DNA of 64,000 nt, from NCBI GenBank assembly GCA_050633585.1, contig JBOEGT010000021.1:1-64000 (forward strand). The letters are read 5' to 3'. Position numbers and translations under genes: made by a program. The notes beneath the pieces were generated by a model that was given only the letters and a program-made list of their open reading frames with translations, searched no databases and had not been told where the DNA came from. Of the stretch, positions 36,546 to 45,023 are shown one piece after another (positions within the stretch are counted from its first letter, which is position 1; each line of letters begins with the position of its first letter). This DNA comes from CALKZN01 sp050633585. Lineage in GTDB: Bacteria; Pseudomonadota; Gammaproteobacteria; Arenicellales; Arenicellaceae.

Positions 36546-36600
36546 GCCTATCACGGGCGCGTTTAACATAAGCAAATTCAGGGGAGAGCTTATTGAGCGG

Positions 36601-38073
36601 TTAAGTGATTTCTTTGATAATTTTGGCGAGCTCTTTTATGCCTGGATCTATTTGCTTGTGAGGAATAGATGAAAACCCCAGTCTGAAATAGTTTTTTGGA
36701 GGGTTTTCTTCCAGGAAATGCACGTTTCCTGATTCAATGATGATGCTGGCTTTAGCGGCAGCAAGCCTTAACCTGGATGCATCTAAGTTTTTAGGGCCTT
36801 TGACCCAGCATGATGCGCCACCCATGGTGAGGTTAGGCAGTAATTCAGGTAAATACTTTCTGAAAGCTTCTTTTAAAATCTCACTCCGTTCTTCATAGGC
36901 GTGGACAAGGTTGCGAATCAGCGTGTCATGATAGCCTCTTGCTAAGAATAAGGCGACTGCTCGTTCATTGTTAGTGGCTGGGTGACGCAGCATCAAACGT
37001 CTTAATGCACGTAATTCATGAATTAACTCTACAGGGCCAACAACATAACCCATGCGAAGCCCTGGTGACAGGGTTTTTGACAAGCTTCCAACATAGATAA
37101 CGTTGCCATTTTTATCGAGACTTTTTAATGCAGGTAATGGGTTTGAGTGGTAATTGATTTCACTCTCGTAATCATCTTCGATCAACAGAATATCTTTTTC
37201 AGCCGTGCGCTCTAATAATTCTTTACGTCGCTCAATTGGCATTGTGACGGTAGTTGGAGATTGATGGCTTGGTGTGACATATAAGCAATCACATTCATCG
37301 ATATTGTCGTCGATGATTAAACCTTGCTTATCAATATCTAGACTCTTAATATTGGCAGCGCTTAACGACACAATGTTGCGAACATCAACGTAACCTGGAT
37401 TTTCTAAACCAATGGTGTTGTCTTTATCTAATAAAAGATTTGATAGCAGATATAAAGCATGTTGGCAGCCTACGGTCACTAAAATTTGTTCTGGCTTGAC
37501 CCAAACCCCGCGCCGAGGTAGCAAGCGTTTATGAATTTGCTCGATGAGTAATGGATCATCCGTATCATAGTGGTCAACAGCCCAGTCTTTAATGGCACCG
37601 ACGCTCACCGCGTCTCGGCAACACTCTCGCCAATTATTGGTTGGAAAATAATCGTAATCTAATTGCCCATAGATAAAGGGATACTGAAATTTTTTCCAAT
37701 CATTAGGCTTTTGAATATTCTTCTGTTCAGAAGGTGTGAATTTAAACTTATTTGCCCAATTAAGGCGGTCACTCTCTGGGATGCGTTTCCTTTTCTTTTG
37801 GGGCTTCACCATGCCTTCAAGCACATCTGGGTTGACAAAATAACCGCTGCGAGGCTTTGTGATGAGATAACCGTCATTCAGTAAATGGTCGTAGGCTAGA
37901 ACGACAGTGTTTCTTGCGACTTTTAACTGCTTTGATAAATTGCGGCTAGAAGGCAAGCGTTCTGATAAGGGAATTTGGCCGTTATTAATCGCATTGACCA
38001 CCTGCTCCCTGATTTGTTTTTGCAAACTTACGTCACTAGATGGGTCTAGATGGAATAATTGAAATACCGACAT
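36601..38073 (-). CDS. tauR: MocR-family regulator (GntR HTH plus aminotransferase domain), TauR-like
   Basis: The 490 residues combine a GntR winged helix (residues ~10-80: LQKQIREQVVNAINNGQIP, LPSSRNLSKQLKVARNTVVLAY) with a fold-type I aminotransferase domain. That domain has VTVGCQHALYLLSNLL, LLIEDDYESEINY and the PLP-Lys motif VGSLSKTLSPGLRMGY. MocR proteins sense amino compounds through PLP; TauR activates taurine genes in Rhodobacter-type bacteria. Location between tauXY and tauABC and the repeated CTGGAC-type sites next to it support the TauR reading. PdxR and GabR are the main alternatives in the family. Confidence 0.7.
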   Translation of the reverse strand: MSVFQLFHLDPSSDVSLQKQIREQVVNAINNGQIPLSERLPSSRNLSKQLKVARNTVVLAYDHLLNDGYLITKPRSGYFVNPDVLEGMVKPQKKRKRIPESDRLNWANKFKFTPSEQKNIQKPNDWKKFQYPFIYGQLDYDYFPTNNWRECCRDAVSVGAIKDWAVDHYDTDDPLLIEQIHKRLLPRRGVWVKPEQILVTVGCQHALYLLSNLLLDKDNTIGLENPGYVDVRNIVSLSAANIKSLDIDKQGLIIDDNIDECDCLYVTPSHQSPTTVTMPIERRKELLERTAEKDILLIEDDYESEINYHSNPLPALKSLDKNGNVIYVGSLSKTLSPGLRMGYVVGPVELIHELRALRRLMLRHPATNNERAVALFLARGYHDTLIRNLVHAYEERSEILKEAFRKYLPELLPNLTMGGASCWVKGPKNLDASRLRLAAAKASIIIESGNVHFLEENPPKNYFRLGFSSIPHKQIDPGIKELAKIIKEIT

Positions 38074-38520
38074 AAGCGTGCTTTTATTTTGGGTTGATGG
38101 TGGCGACGTACGTTAAATTTTTCTATGAATATTTGTTTTATTTTCCAGTCTCTGGGAATATGTATCCATGATATCGAATATATCAATTGCAGTCATCGTA
38201 ATGCTTATAGGTGATGATTTTCTGTAAGTCATTGATAAATATAGATATAAATTAAAATCAATGATAATCTGGAGTAATAAAATGTTTGTTTCTGGACCTA
38301 TCATTGGTTCCAGTTTAACGGTAGTTTGGGACCCAGTGACCTATAAAGATTATAAATAGATGTATAAAAACGATAACTTAAGTCATTTTGTTAGCTTGAA
38401 GAGCAAGCATTACCGCTAAGAGGTGATCTTGGTTTCAACGTTCAATAAAGAGTTATTAGTACAAATAAGAAAAGAAATACTGAAGGATAAGACTCAATAA
38501 ACTATAAAAAGAGGTAAAAA
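38074..38520. promoter_or_regulatory. tauR-tauA divergent gap with MocR-type repeats
   Basis: This 447-base gap has no credible ORF. At 38292-38336 it contains CTGGACC (38292), TTGGTTCCAG (38304-38313) and TTGGGACCCAG (38326-38336). The last two form a direct repeat 22 bases apart, followed at once by TATAAA boxes (38342 and 38351). The pattern resembles the operator pairs upstream of tauX and suggests activation of tauA and autoregulation of tauR. Confidence 0.55.
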
Positions 38521-39492
38521 ATGAAAACAGTAAAAAATATCGTCAAGTCAGTTGCAGTTGCGACGTCAGTAACGATGGCTTCATCAGCGTATGCAGATGT
38601 TAATGTTGCATACTTTTTGGAGTGGGCTACACCCAATCAAATTGCAAAAGTTGAGAAAATTTATGATGAAGCACTCGGCGAAAAAGTAAACTGGGTTAAC
38701 TTTGGTAGCGGTGGTGCGATGACTGAAGCGATGCTTGCTGGTGATATTGATATCTCTTATAGCCAAGGCTTGGCGCCTTTTGTCAATGCGGTAAATGCAA
38801 ATGCGCCAATTAAAATGGTCGGAATAGCAGTGGCCTATGGCGCCGCAGATGATTGTATTATTAGAACCGATTCTGGCATAACCAAAGCAAATGCAACGGA
38901 ACTAGAAGGGAAGTCTATTGCTGTTCCATTAAATACAATGGCGGACTTTGGTTTTCGCATGACGATGCAAAACTTAGGTGTCGATATTGCTAAAGTAAAA
39001 GTGGTAGACCAAGAGCCTGCTGATGCGGCAGTTTCACTGGTTGATGGTGCGGTTGTAGCGGCATGTGGGTTTGGTGAAAACTCATTGTCAAAAATGAAAG
39101 AAGTGGGTCAACCAATTTTAACGGTGGACGAGAAGAAAGCAGCCGGAATTACCAGTTTTGATATTGTTTCAGTGACTGAGAAATTTGCACAGGAAAGACC
39201 TGAAGCGCTGCGTACTTTCCTTGAAGTCACCGCTCAAGCAAATGCTGATTTTGCGAAGGATCAATCAAAGATTGATGTGATTGCAAGCGATGCGGGCTTA
39301 ACTCTTGAAAAGACTAAATCACAAATGGCTGGTTTTGTATTTCCATCTGTTGCCGATCAAATGTCCGGCTATTTTAATGAAGGTGGTCGTGTTGCAACCA
39401 TGTTGCCTTTTATGGGAAAAATGTTCGCAACAGCAGCGGCGCCAGCGAAAAGCGATTACGGTACAGTCGTTGATACGTCTTATTTGAAGTAA
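38521..39492 (+). CDS. tauA: Taurine ABC transporter substrate-binding protein TauA-like
   Basis: The 323 residues start after AGAGGTAAAA with a Sec signal peptide (cleavage probably after AYA). The NMT1/TauA pattern follows: NVAYFLEWATPNQIAKV, GSGGAMTEAMLAGDIDISYSQ, LEGKSIAVPLNTMADFGFRM and VTEKFAQERPEALRTFLE. It binds taurine or a similar aliphatic sulfonate in the periplasm. It is followed by a strong terminator and then tauBC. The specificity is inferred from family and context. Confidence 0.78.
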   Translation: MKTVKNIVKSVAVATSVTMASSAYADVNVAYFLEWATPNQIAKVEKIYDEALGEKVNWVNFGSGGAMTEAMLAGDIDISYSQGLAPFVNAVNANAPIKMVGIAVAYGAADDCIIRTDSGITKANATELEGKSIAVPLNTMADFGFRMTMQNLGVDIAKVKVVDQEPADAAVSLVDGAVVAACGFGENSLSKMKEVGQPILTVDEKKAAGITSFDIVSVTEKFAQERPEALRTFLEVTAQANADFAKDQSKIDVIASDAGLTLEKTKSQMAGFVFPSVADQMSGYFNEGGRVATMLPFMGKMFATAAAPAKSDYGTVVDTSYLK

Positions 39493-39586
39493 TTTTTCTG
39501 CTGTATTTGCCAGTGTGCATGAATAAAAGGTTTTACCAGCACTCGTTGATGAGTATTGATTGAAAACCTTAGCATTGTTGGTATGT

Positions 39587-39625
39587 AAAATGGCAGGTGA
39601 CATCAAAACACCTGCCATTTTTTTT
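39587..39625 (+). terminator. Terminator/attenuator between tauA and tauB
   Basis: AAAATGGCAGGTG (39587-39599) pairs perfectly with 39609-39621 and is followed by a run of T to 39625. It sits between genes that should be co-expressed, so partial termination is likely, raising TauA over TauBC. A weaker AAGGTTTT/AAAACCTT pair lies just upstream (39527-39570). Confidence 0.88.
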
Positions 39626-39734
39626 GAAAAAAACGATAGCGTGATAATTTTCTAATCTCATAACACGAATTATCAGCTTATCTATGAATTGAAATGTTCA
39701 GCTTGAACCTGCATAACTGTTGGAGCGATGGTGT

Positions 39735-40529
39735 ATGAGTGATCTTGTTTTAGACAACCTTAATATGGTTTTCAATGTGTCCACAGGAGGCACAGTTCAT
39801 GCCTTGAAAGATGTCAGTTTCACACTGAAAAGTGGCGAACTATTATCTGTTCTAGGCCCCTCAGGTTGCGGTAAAACAACCTTGTTAAATATTATTGCCG
39901 GATTTATAAGACCCACTGGCGGTAAAGTGGTATTGGGTGATGAAGAAATTGATGGGCCTGGTGTCAATCGTGGCATGGTATTTCAACAAGGCGCGCTATT
40001 TGAATGGTTAACAGTTGCTGAAAACGTTGACTTTGGCTTGCGGATGAAAAAAACAGATCCAGCGAAATGTGCCAAGTTAGTTGAAGAGTGGTTAGAGATT
40101 GTTGGCTTAGCAGGCTTTGGTCATGTACCGACCTATCAGCTTTCTGGAGGTATGCAGCAACGCATCGCTTTAGCACGTTGTTTGATTAATGACCCTGATG
40201 TGATTTTGATGGATGAGCCCTTGGGCGCATTAGATGCGTTAACGCGTGAAAAAATGCAGTCATTGGTTTTGAAGATATGGAAGGAGACAGGTAAAACCAT
40301 CATGATCATTACTCACTCTGTAGAGGAAGCGCTACTACTGGGGGAAAGACTGTTTGTAATGGCACCAAGGCCGGGCCGATTGCATAAAGAATATAATTTA
40401 CCATTTGCAGAGCAAGGTTTAACTGAAGATCCTCGTGAAATCAAAAATAGCGATAAATTTATTGAGACACGCGAAGAAATTCTCACCATGATCTGGAATA
40501 TGGAAGAAGAAATTATGGGGCAGGTGTAA
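39735..40529 (+). CDS. tauB: Taurine ABC transporter ATP-binding protein TauB-like
   Basis: The start at 39735 has GGAG 10 bases upstream. The 264 residues carry Walker A GPSGCGKTT, Q-loop VFQQGALFEWLTV, signature LSGGMQQRIALAR, Walker B VILMDEPLGALDA and the switch ITHSVEEALLLG, in the order and style of SsuB/TauB ATPases. It energises uptake with TauC, whose gene begins 2 bases later. Confidence 0.85.
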   Translation: MSDLVLDNLNMVFNVSTGGTVHALKDVSFTLKSGELLSVLGPSGCGKTTLLNIIAGFIRPTGGKVVLGDEEIDGPGVNRGMVFQQGALFEWLTVAENVDFGLRMKKTDPAKCAKLVEEWLEIVGLAGFGHVPTYQLSGGMQQRIALARCLINDPDVILMDEPLGALDALTREKMQSLVLKIWKETGKTIMIITHSVEEALLLGERLFVMAPRPGRLHKEYNLPFAEQGLTEDPREIKNSDKFIETREEILTMIWNMEEEIMGQV

Positions 40530-40531
40530 TT

Positions 40532-42460
40532 ATGTTTGATTTCTTATTTGAATACAGAGGCTTTATTGTAGGGTTTATTTTCCTTGCCTTAATCAGCGCA
40601 TGTATAGCCGCGACTATTTATGGTCGTAAGCTCATTCGAACAGAAAAGACTGATGCGGTATTTGGTGATCCAGAACGCGCATTAGGTGGTTGGCATTGGG
40701 TGGTGACCGGTGTGAGCGCAATTTTACTCATATGGTTTTATTTTTCGTGGGATACGGCGAGAGCTTTTTTCCCAAAAGCGGCCAATGAGTTGTGTCAAGT
40801 TGCCAAGTTGGAGTATGCAACAAACCCGATTCGATCAACGTTTGCATTAGATAATTCTTATTTGCGTGGATCGAGCCTGATTAAGCGAGAAGTGAAGCAG
40901 ATTGATGGCCTAAAATTGCAAATAGATTCGTTGGGTTTGAATGAAACGCAAAAATCATCAGCATTCACAACGATTCAATTAATGGAGAGTTCGCTGAAGT
41001 TATTATCAACACCTGATAATTTAGACCCTGAGACGGTCAATCAAATTAATCGCGTCAAAGATAGTATTATTCAATTAACCGCTAAGCTTAAAGATGATAG
41101 TTATCCTGGAGCACCGACAGCGGAGCAAATTGAAAAAGCTAACTCACAAGGACGTTGGGGAGATTCAGGTGATGAAATTCCTTTGCACCCTGCGAGCCCA
41201 CGAGGATATAAGTTTGATGCTGCTGCAAAAGAAATGCGAGCTATTGCGATTGATTTCTCAAAAGTACGTAATCAAAATGCTAAATTTCTGAATCAAGTTG
41301 AGCAGTTGAAAGGTCAAATTGAGTCCTTAGAGCAGCTAGCAACCGAATCAGGAAAAGACGATTCGATAGTACAAGCGAGAAAAGACTTCTCTAAAAGTCT
41401 GACACGAGTTCTTAGACGTATCGATGATGGCTTGATTTTTCCACCCAATGCGATGGATGGATTAGAAGCCGCATTAGTTGACCTAGAGAAAGAGCAACAA
41501 GATCAACAAGGTGGTTTGAGTTTCATTGACGCTTGGATAATGCCAGGGGGTAAAATTAGTTCAGGAAGTAGTTCTTGTAGCGAACAAGGTTCGGGCCGTT
41601 GGTTGCCGAAACCTTCGGATACGTTGAGAACAATGACTCGAATTTCAGATCCAAATATTGGCTATAAAGGATATCCATTGCTGTGGTACAAGCAAAAGCC
41701 TTTTGGTGAAATGGTTGATTTCGTGGTGCCTGATTTTCTATCAAGCTTGATTCCGGGTGATTTTCCTCGCCATTCTGAAGATGGAAAAATAGGGAGTAAC
41801 TTTAAAAGCAAAGTGCATAATTTTGCGACGGGTAACTTTGATTCATTCTCATTGCCAGTGCCTTCCGGGCATATATGGGATTCTTTACTCAGAGTTTTAG
41901 CGGGATTATTCTTTGGTATTATCCTTGGTGTTCCGTTAGGTTTGTTTATGGGTTTATCTCGATTCTCTAAAGGCTTCTTTGACCCCTTAATCGAACTTTA
42001 TCGTCCCGTTCCTCCGCTAGCATGGGCGCCACTTATTTTGACTATTTTTGGTATTCAAGATGATGGTAAGATTTTCTTATTGTTCATGGTGGCATTTGCC
42101 ATTATGGTTATTTCTGCTCGAACAGGTGCGAGTGGTACACATTTGTCTAAGATTCGTGCGGCGCATTCACTAGGCGCATCTAATCAGCAAATTCTGCGGC
42201 AGGTTATTTTACCAAATTCATTACCTGAGATTCTCACGGGTATACGAATTGCGATAGGTGTATGTTGGGGAACCTTGGTTGCGGCTGAAATGCTAGCTGG
42301 AACGACGGGTATTGGTTTTGTAGAAAACGTTGCACGTAAACAGTCAGATTATGAAATCATTTGGACGACTATCATTATTCTAGGCTTATTAGGGTTGTTA
42401 TTCGATCTAATCATGAGATGGGTTATCGATAAAGTGATCCCATGGCGTGGTAAAGGCTAA
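40532..42460 (+). CDS. tauC: Taurine ABC transporter permease TauC-like with large N-terminal extension
   Basis: The protein has 642 residues against about 275 for ordinary TauC. The last ~200 residues (~445-640) form the BPD_transp_1 domain, including GLFFGIILGVPLGLFMG, ELYRPVPPLAWAPLIL and the EAA loop AAHSLGASNQQILRQVILP. The first ~75 residues hold two extra membrane segments. Residues ~80-330 are a hydrophilic, mainly helical domain with coiled-coil-like Leu/Gln/Glu spacing, followed by a loop with a Cys pair (SSSCSEQGSG). The extra part probably faces the periplasm between membrane segments. Its role, perhaps docking of TauA, is unknown. Confidence 0.78.
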   Translation: MFDFLFEYRGFIVGFIFLALISACIAATIYGRKLIRTEKTDAVFGDPERALGGWHWVVTGVSAILLIWFYFSWDTARAFFPKAANELCQVAKLEYATNPIRSTFALDNSYLRGSSLIKREVKQIDGLKLQIDSLGLNETQKSSAFTTIQLMESSLKLLSTPDNLDPETVNQINRVKDSIIQLTAKLKDDSYPGAPTAEQIEKANSQGRWGDSGDEIPLHPASPRGYKFDAAAKEMRAIAIDFSKVRNQNAKFLNQVEQLKGQIESLEQLATESGKDDSIVQARKDFSKSLTRVLRRIDDGLIFPPNAMDGLEAALVDLEKEQQDQQGGLSFIDAWIMPGGKISSGSSSCSEQGSGRWLPKPSDTLRTMTRISDPNIGYKGYPLLWYKQKPFGEMVDFVVPDFLSSLIPGDFPRHSEDGKIGSNFKSKVHNFATGNFDSFSLPVPSGHIWDSLLRVLAGLFFGIILGVPLGLFMGLSRFSKGFFDPLIELYRPVPPLAWAPLILTIFGIQDDGKIFLLFMVAFAIMVISARTGASGTHLSKIRAAHSLGASNQQILRQVILPNSLPEILTGIRIAIGVCWGTLVAAEMLAGTTGIGFVENVARKQSDYEIIWTTIIILGLLGLLFDLIMRWVIDKVIPWRGKG

Positions 42461-42492
42461 CGTTTAACGACTGTCATAATATTAGACGGTAA

Positions 42493-42528
42493 AAGAAAAG
42501 GTTTACCCATGAGGGTAAGCCTTTTCTT
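42493..42528 (+). terminator. Hairpin between tauC and the aminotransferase gene
   Basis: AAGAAAAGGTTTACCC pairs with GGGTAAGCCTTTTCTT (16 pairs, one G-U) around atga. Only TTTTCTTGTC follows, so termination may be partial. It separates tauABC from the class V aminotransferase gene by a 117-base gap. Confidence 0.65.
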
Positions 42529-42577
42529 GTCTTTAACTAAGGATTTCCAACTATTTTGATTGTAAAAAGAGGATACA

Positions 42578-43705
42578 ATGCCGAGTTTATTATCTAATGT
42601 CGATCCAGGCGGGTTGCTTGAGTATTCAGTGGTTTACACTGATCGTTCTTTGAACCACATGTCACAATCTTTTCAAGATGTGATGAATGACATTTCGGTG
42701 ACGCTAAAGGATGTATATCAAGCTCATTCAGTGGCCGTTGTGCCCGGCAGTGGCACATTTGCGATGGAAGCCGTTGCTCGACAGTTTGCGACTGATCAAA
42801 AATGTCTAGTTATTCGAAATGGTTGGTTTAGTTTTCGTTGGACAGAAATTTTTGAAGCCGCAAATATCCCTAGCCAAGAAATCGTGCTTAAAGCATTGTC
42901 CGATGGTTCTCACCAATCTGCGTTCGCGCCAGCTCCAATCGAAGATGTTGTTAAAACTATTCAAACGGAAAAACCAGCCGTTGTTTGCGCGCCTCATGTT
43001 GAGACTTCAGCCGGCATGATGCTGCCAGATGATTATATTAAAGCAATGGCAGAGGCTGTGCATTCTGTTGACGGCATTTTAGTACTGGATTGTATTGCTT
43101 CAGGCACCATCTGGGTTGATATGAAGGAGTTAGGTGTTGATGTATTGATCAGCGCGCCACAAAAAGGTTGGAGCGGTTCACCATGTTGTGGCTTAGTGAT
43201 GATGAGTGAAGCGGCGACTGAACTCGCACAAACATCCAACAGTACGAGTTATGCCTGTGATTTGGGTAAATGGCTGCACATTATGCAAGCTTATGAAAAG
43301 GGGGGGCATGCCTATCACGCGACTATGCCAACGGATGGTCTAGCTGTTTTTAATAAAGTAATGCGCGAGACGCAACAATTTGGTTTTGCAAAAGCAAAAG
43401 AATGCCAATTAGCATTGGGCGATAACGTTCGTGAAATTCTGCGCATAAAAGGCTATAAGAGTGTCGCTAGCAAAGGGTTTGAGGCTCCAGGCGTTGTAGT
43501 GTGCTACACCGACGATACTGCGATTCATGATGGGTCGAAATTTAAAGCCTTGGGTTTTCAAATTGCTGCCGGTGTGCCACTGCGGTGTGATGAACCTGAA
43601 AACTACAAAACATTTCGATTAGGCCTGTTTGGTCTGGATAAATTGCAAAATATTGATCGTACGGTTGATCATTTAACGCAAGCGTTGGACAATTTGGACG
43701 GATAA
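42578..43705 (+). CDS. Class V PLP aminotransferase (alanine/serine-glyoxylate type)
   Basis: The 375 residues have the class V fold: VPGSGTFAMEAVARQF (phosphate-binding loop), VCAPHVETSAGMMLP, LVLDCIASGTIWVDM with the Asp for the pyridine nitrogen, and LISAPQKGWSGSPCCGLVMM with the Schiff-base Lys. Relatives act as alanine-glyoxylate, serine-glyoxylate or 2-aminoethylphosphonate aminotransferases. It is placed behind tauABC with a good Shine-Dalgarno sequence. It could transaminate taurine, hypotaurine or a related amine, although known taurine-pyruvate aminotransferase (Tpa) is class III. The substrate is unproven. Confidence 0.78.
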   Translation: MPSLLSNVDPGGLLEYSVVYTDRSLNHMSQSFQDVMNDISVTLKDVYQAHSVAVVPGSGTFAMEAVARQFATDQKCLVIRNGWFSFRWTEIFEAANIPSQEIVLKALSDGSHQSAFAPAPIEDVVKTIQTEKPAVVCAPHVETSAGMMLPDDYIKAMAEAVHSVDGILVLDCIASGTIWVDMKELGVDVLISAPQKGWSGSPCCGLVMMSEAATELAQTSNSTSYACDLGKWLHIMQAYEKGGHAYHATMPTDGLAVFNKVMRETQQFGFAKAKECQLALGDNVREILRIKGYKSVASKGFEAPGVVVCYTDDTAIHDGSKFKALGFQIAAGVPLRCDEPENYKTFRLGLFGLDKLQNIDRTVDHLTQALDNLDG

Positions 43706-43737
43706 ATAACATCTTTTATAAAAGGAGGATCTTCAAC

Positions 43738-44982
43738 ATGTTGACGCCTTTTTTTGCTCTCTTTAGTAGTTGTTTCATTTTATTTTTAGGCATCGGCCTA
43801 GTGAACCTCTTGTTGCCTGTCAGAATGCATCTTGATGGTATGCCAACAGACTCAATTGGTTTGGTGTTGTCACTCTATTTTGTGGGCATGTTTATCGGCG
43901 CTATTTACAGCAAAACGTTAATTGCACGTGCTGGACATATCAGAATGTTTTCTGGTTGCGTGTCTTTAAGTGCCATGAGTATCTTGCTCTGTAGTTTAAG
44001 CTCAGACTTGGTCTTATGGGGTGGCATGCGAATACTTTTAGGGTTTTGCTGTGCGTGCGCCTTCACAGCAATGGAAAGTTGGCTCAGTGCAAGTTCGACA
44101 AAAGATACGCGAGGGAAAATTTTAGGTGTTTACAATGCCATTGTGTGGGGAGGTTTGTTTGGCGGACAGTTTTTTATGAACATCGCTAGCCCTGAAACCA
44201 CGACGTTATTTGTTGTGGCGGGTTTATTGTTCTGTGCTGCCGTGATTCCTGTCTCGTTAAGTCGTCATCAAGGACCCGTCATAACGACTGTAGAGCCAAT
44301 GGGTTTCTCTACACTCTTGAGAGTATCTCCATTGGGTGTGGTGGTGTGTATTGCGTCGGGTTTTTTATATGCTTCGCTATTTAGTATGTTGCCAATCTTT
44401 GCTCAAAGTTTTGGAATCAATGGCTTTCAATTATCGGTTTATATGGGAGGTGCGGTGGTTGGAGGCTTTATGCTGCAATACCCTGTGGGCTATCTATCTG
44501 ATCGTTTTGGTCGACGGTCTGTATTATTAGTGTTGTTATTAATATCAATAGTCGCGTCATTTATCGTGACGCAGCTTCCTCTGCAAGAACACTTCTTGAT
44601 GGTATTACTGTTGACTGCTATTGCGGGTGGAATCATTGCCTGTACGTACCCGATGAGCATTTCACAAGTGTTTGACCAGCTAGAGCAAAATGAAATGATC
44701 GCAGCCATGGGCAAGTTAATTTTGGCTTATTCTCTTGGAGGGGCTTTAGGACCATATTCCACGTCAGTAGTGATGAATGTATTTGGCAGTCAATCACTGT
44801 TTTATTTTCTTACCGCTGTGCAACTCATATTAGTGGTATTTGTGGCTTATCGTATGATGATTCGTGACCCGCTGCCAATAGATGAGCAAGAAGATTTTGT
44901 GATGCAAACTGCTGTGATTACTCCGCCAGTTCAGCTGGATCCACGCGTTGAATACGTAGAGCAACCGACTGGCGAGCAATAA
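43738..44982 (+). CDS. MFS transporter (YcaD-like)
   Basis: The 414 residues are preceded by AAAGGAGG, 32 bases after the aminotransferase stop, so the two form a likely operon. It has 12 hydrophobic segments; GYLSDRFGRRSVLLVLL is the motif A of the second half, and AFTAMESWLSASSTKDTRGKI is typical of the YcaD group. It may import a substrate or export a product of the pathway; nothing in the sequence tells which. The C-terminal ~30 residues are hydrophilic and acidic. Confidence 0.8.
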   Translation: MLTPFFALFSSCFILFLGIGLVNLLLPVRMHLDGMPTDSIGLVLSLYFVGMFIGAIYSKTLIARAGHIRMFSGCVSLSAMSILLCSLSSDLVLWGGMRILLGFCCACAFTAMESWLSASSTKDTRGKILGVYNAIVWGGLFGGQFFMNIASPETTTLFVVAGLLFCAAVIPVSLSRHQGPVITTVEPMGFSTLLRVSPLGVVVCIASGFLYASLFSMLPIFAQSFGINGFQLSVYMGGAVVGGFMLQYPVGYLSDRFGRRSVLLVLLLISIVASFIVTQLPLQEHFLMVLLLTAIAGGIIACTYPMSISQVFDQLEQNEMIAAMGKLILAYSLGGALGPYSTSVVMNVFGSQSLFYFLTAVQLILVVFVAYRMMIRDPLPIDEQEDFVMQTAVITPPVQLDPRVEYVEQPTGEQ

Positions 44983-45023
44983 CAGGCTACTTTATAAAAT
45001 AGCTGTTTTGTGACTTCTTGTGC

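Noticed and set aside
38113..38304. 63-codon minus-strand ORF in the tauR-tauA gap
   Set aside because: It runs through the operator repeats, and its composition reflects AT-rich DNA rather than a protein.
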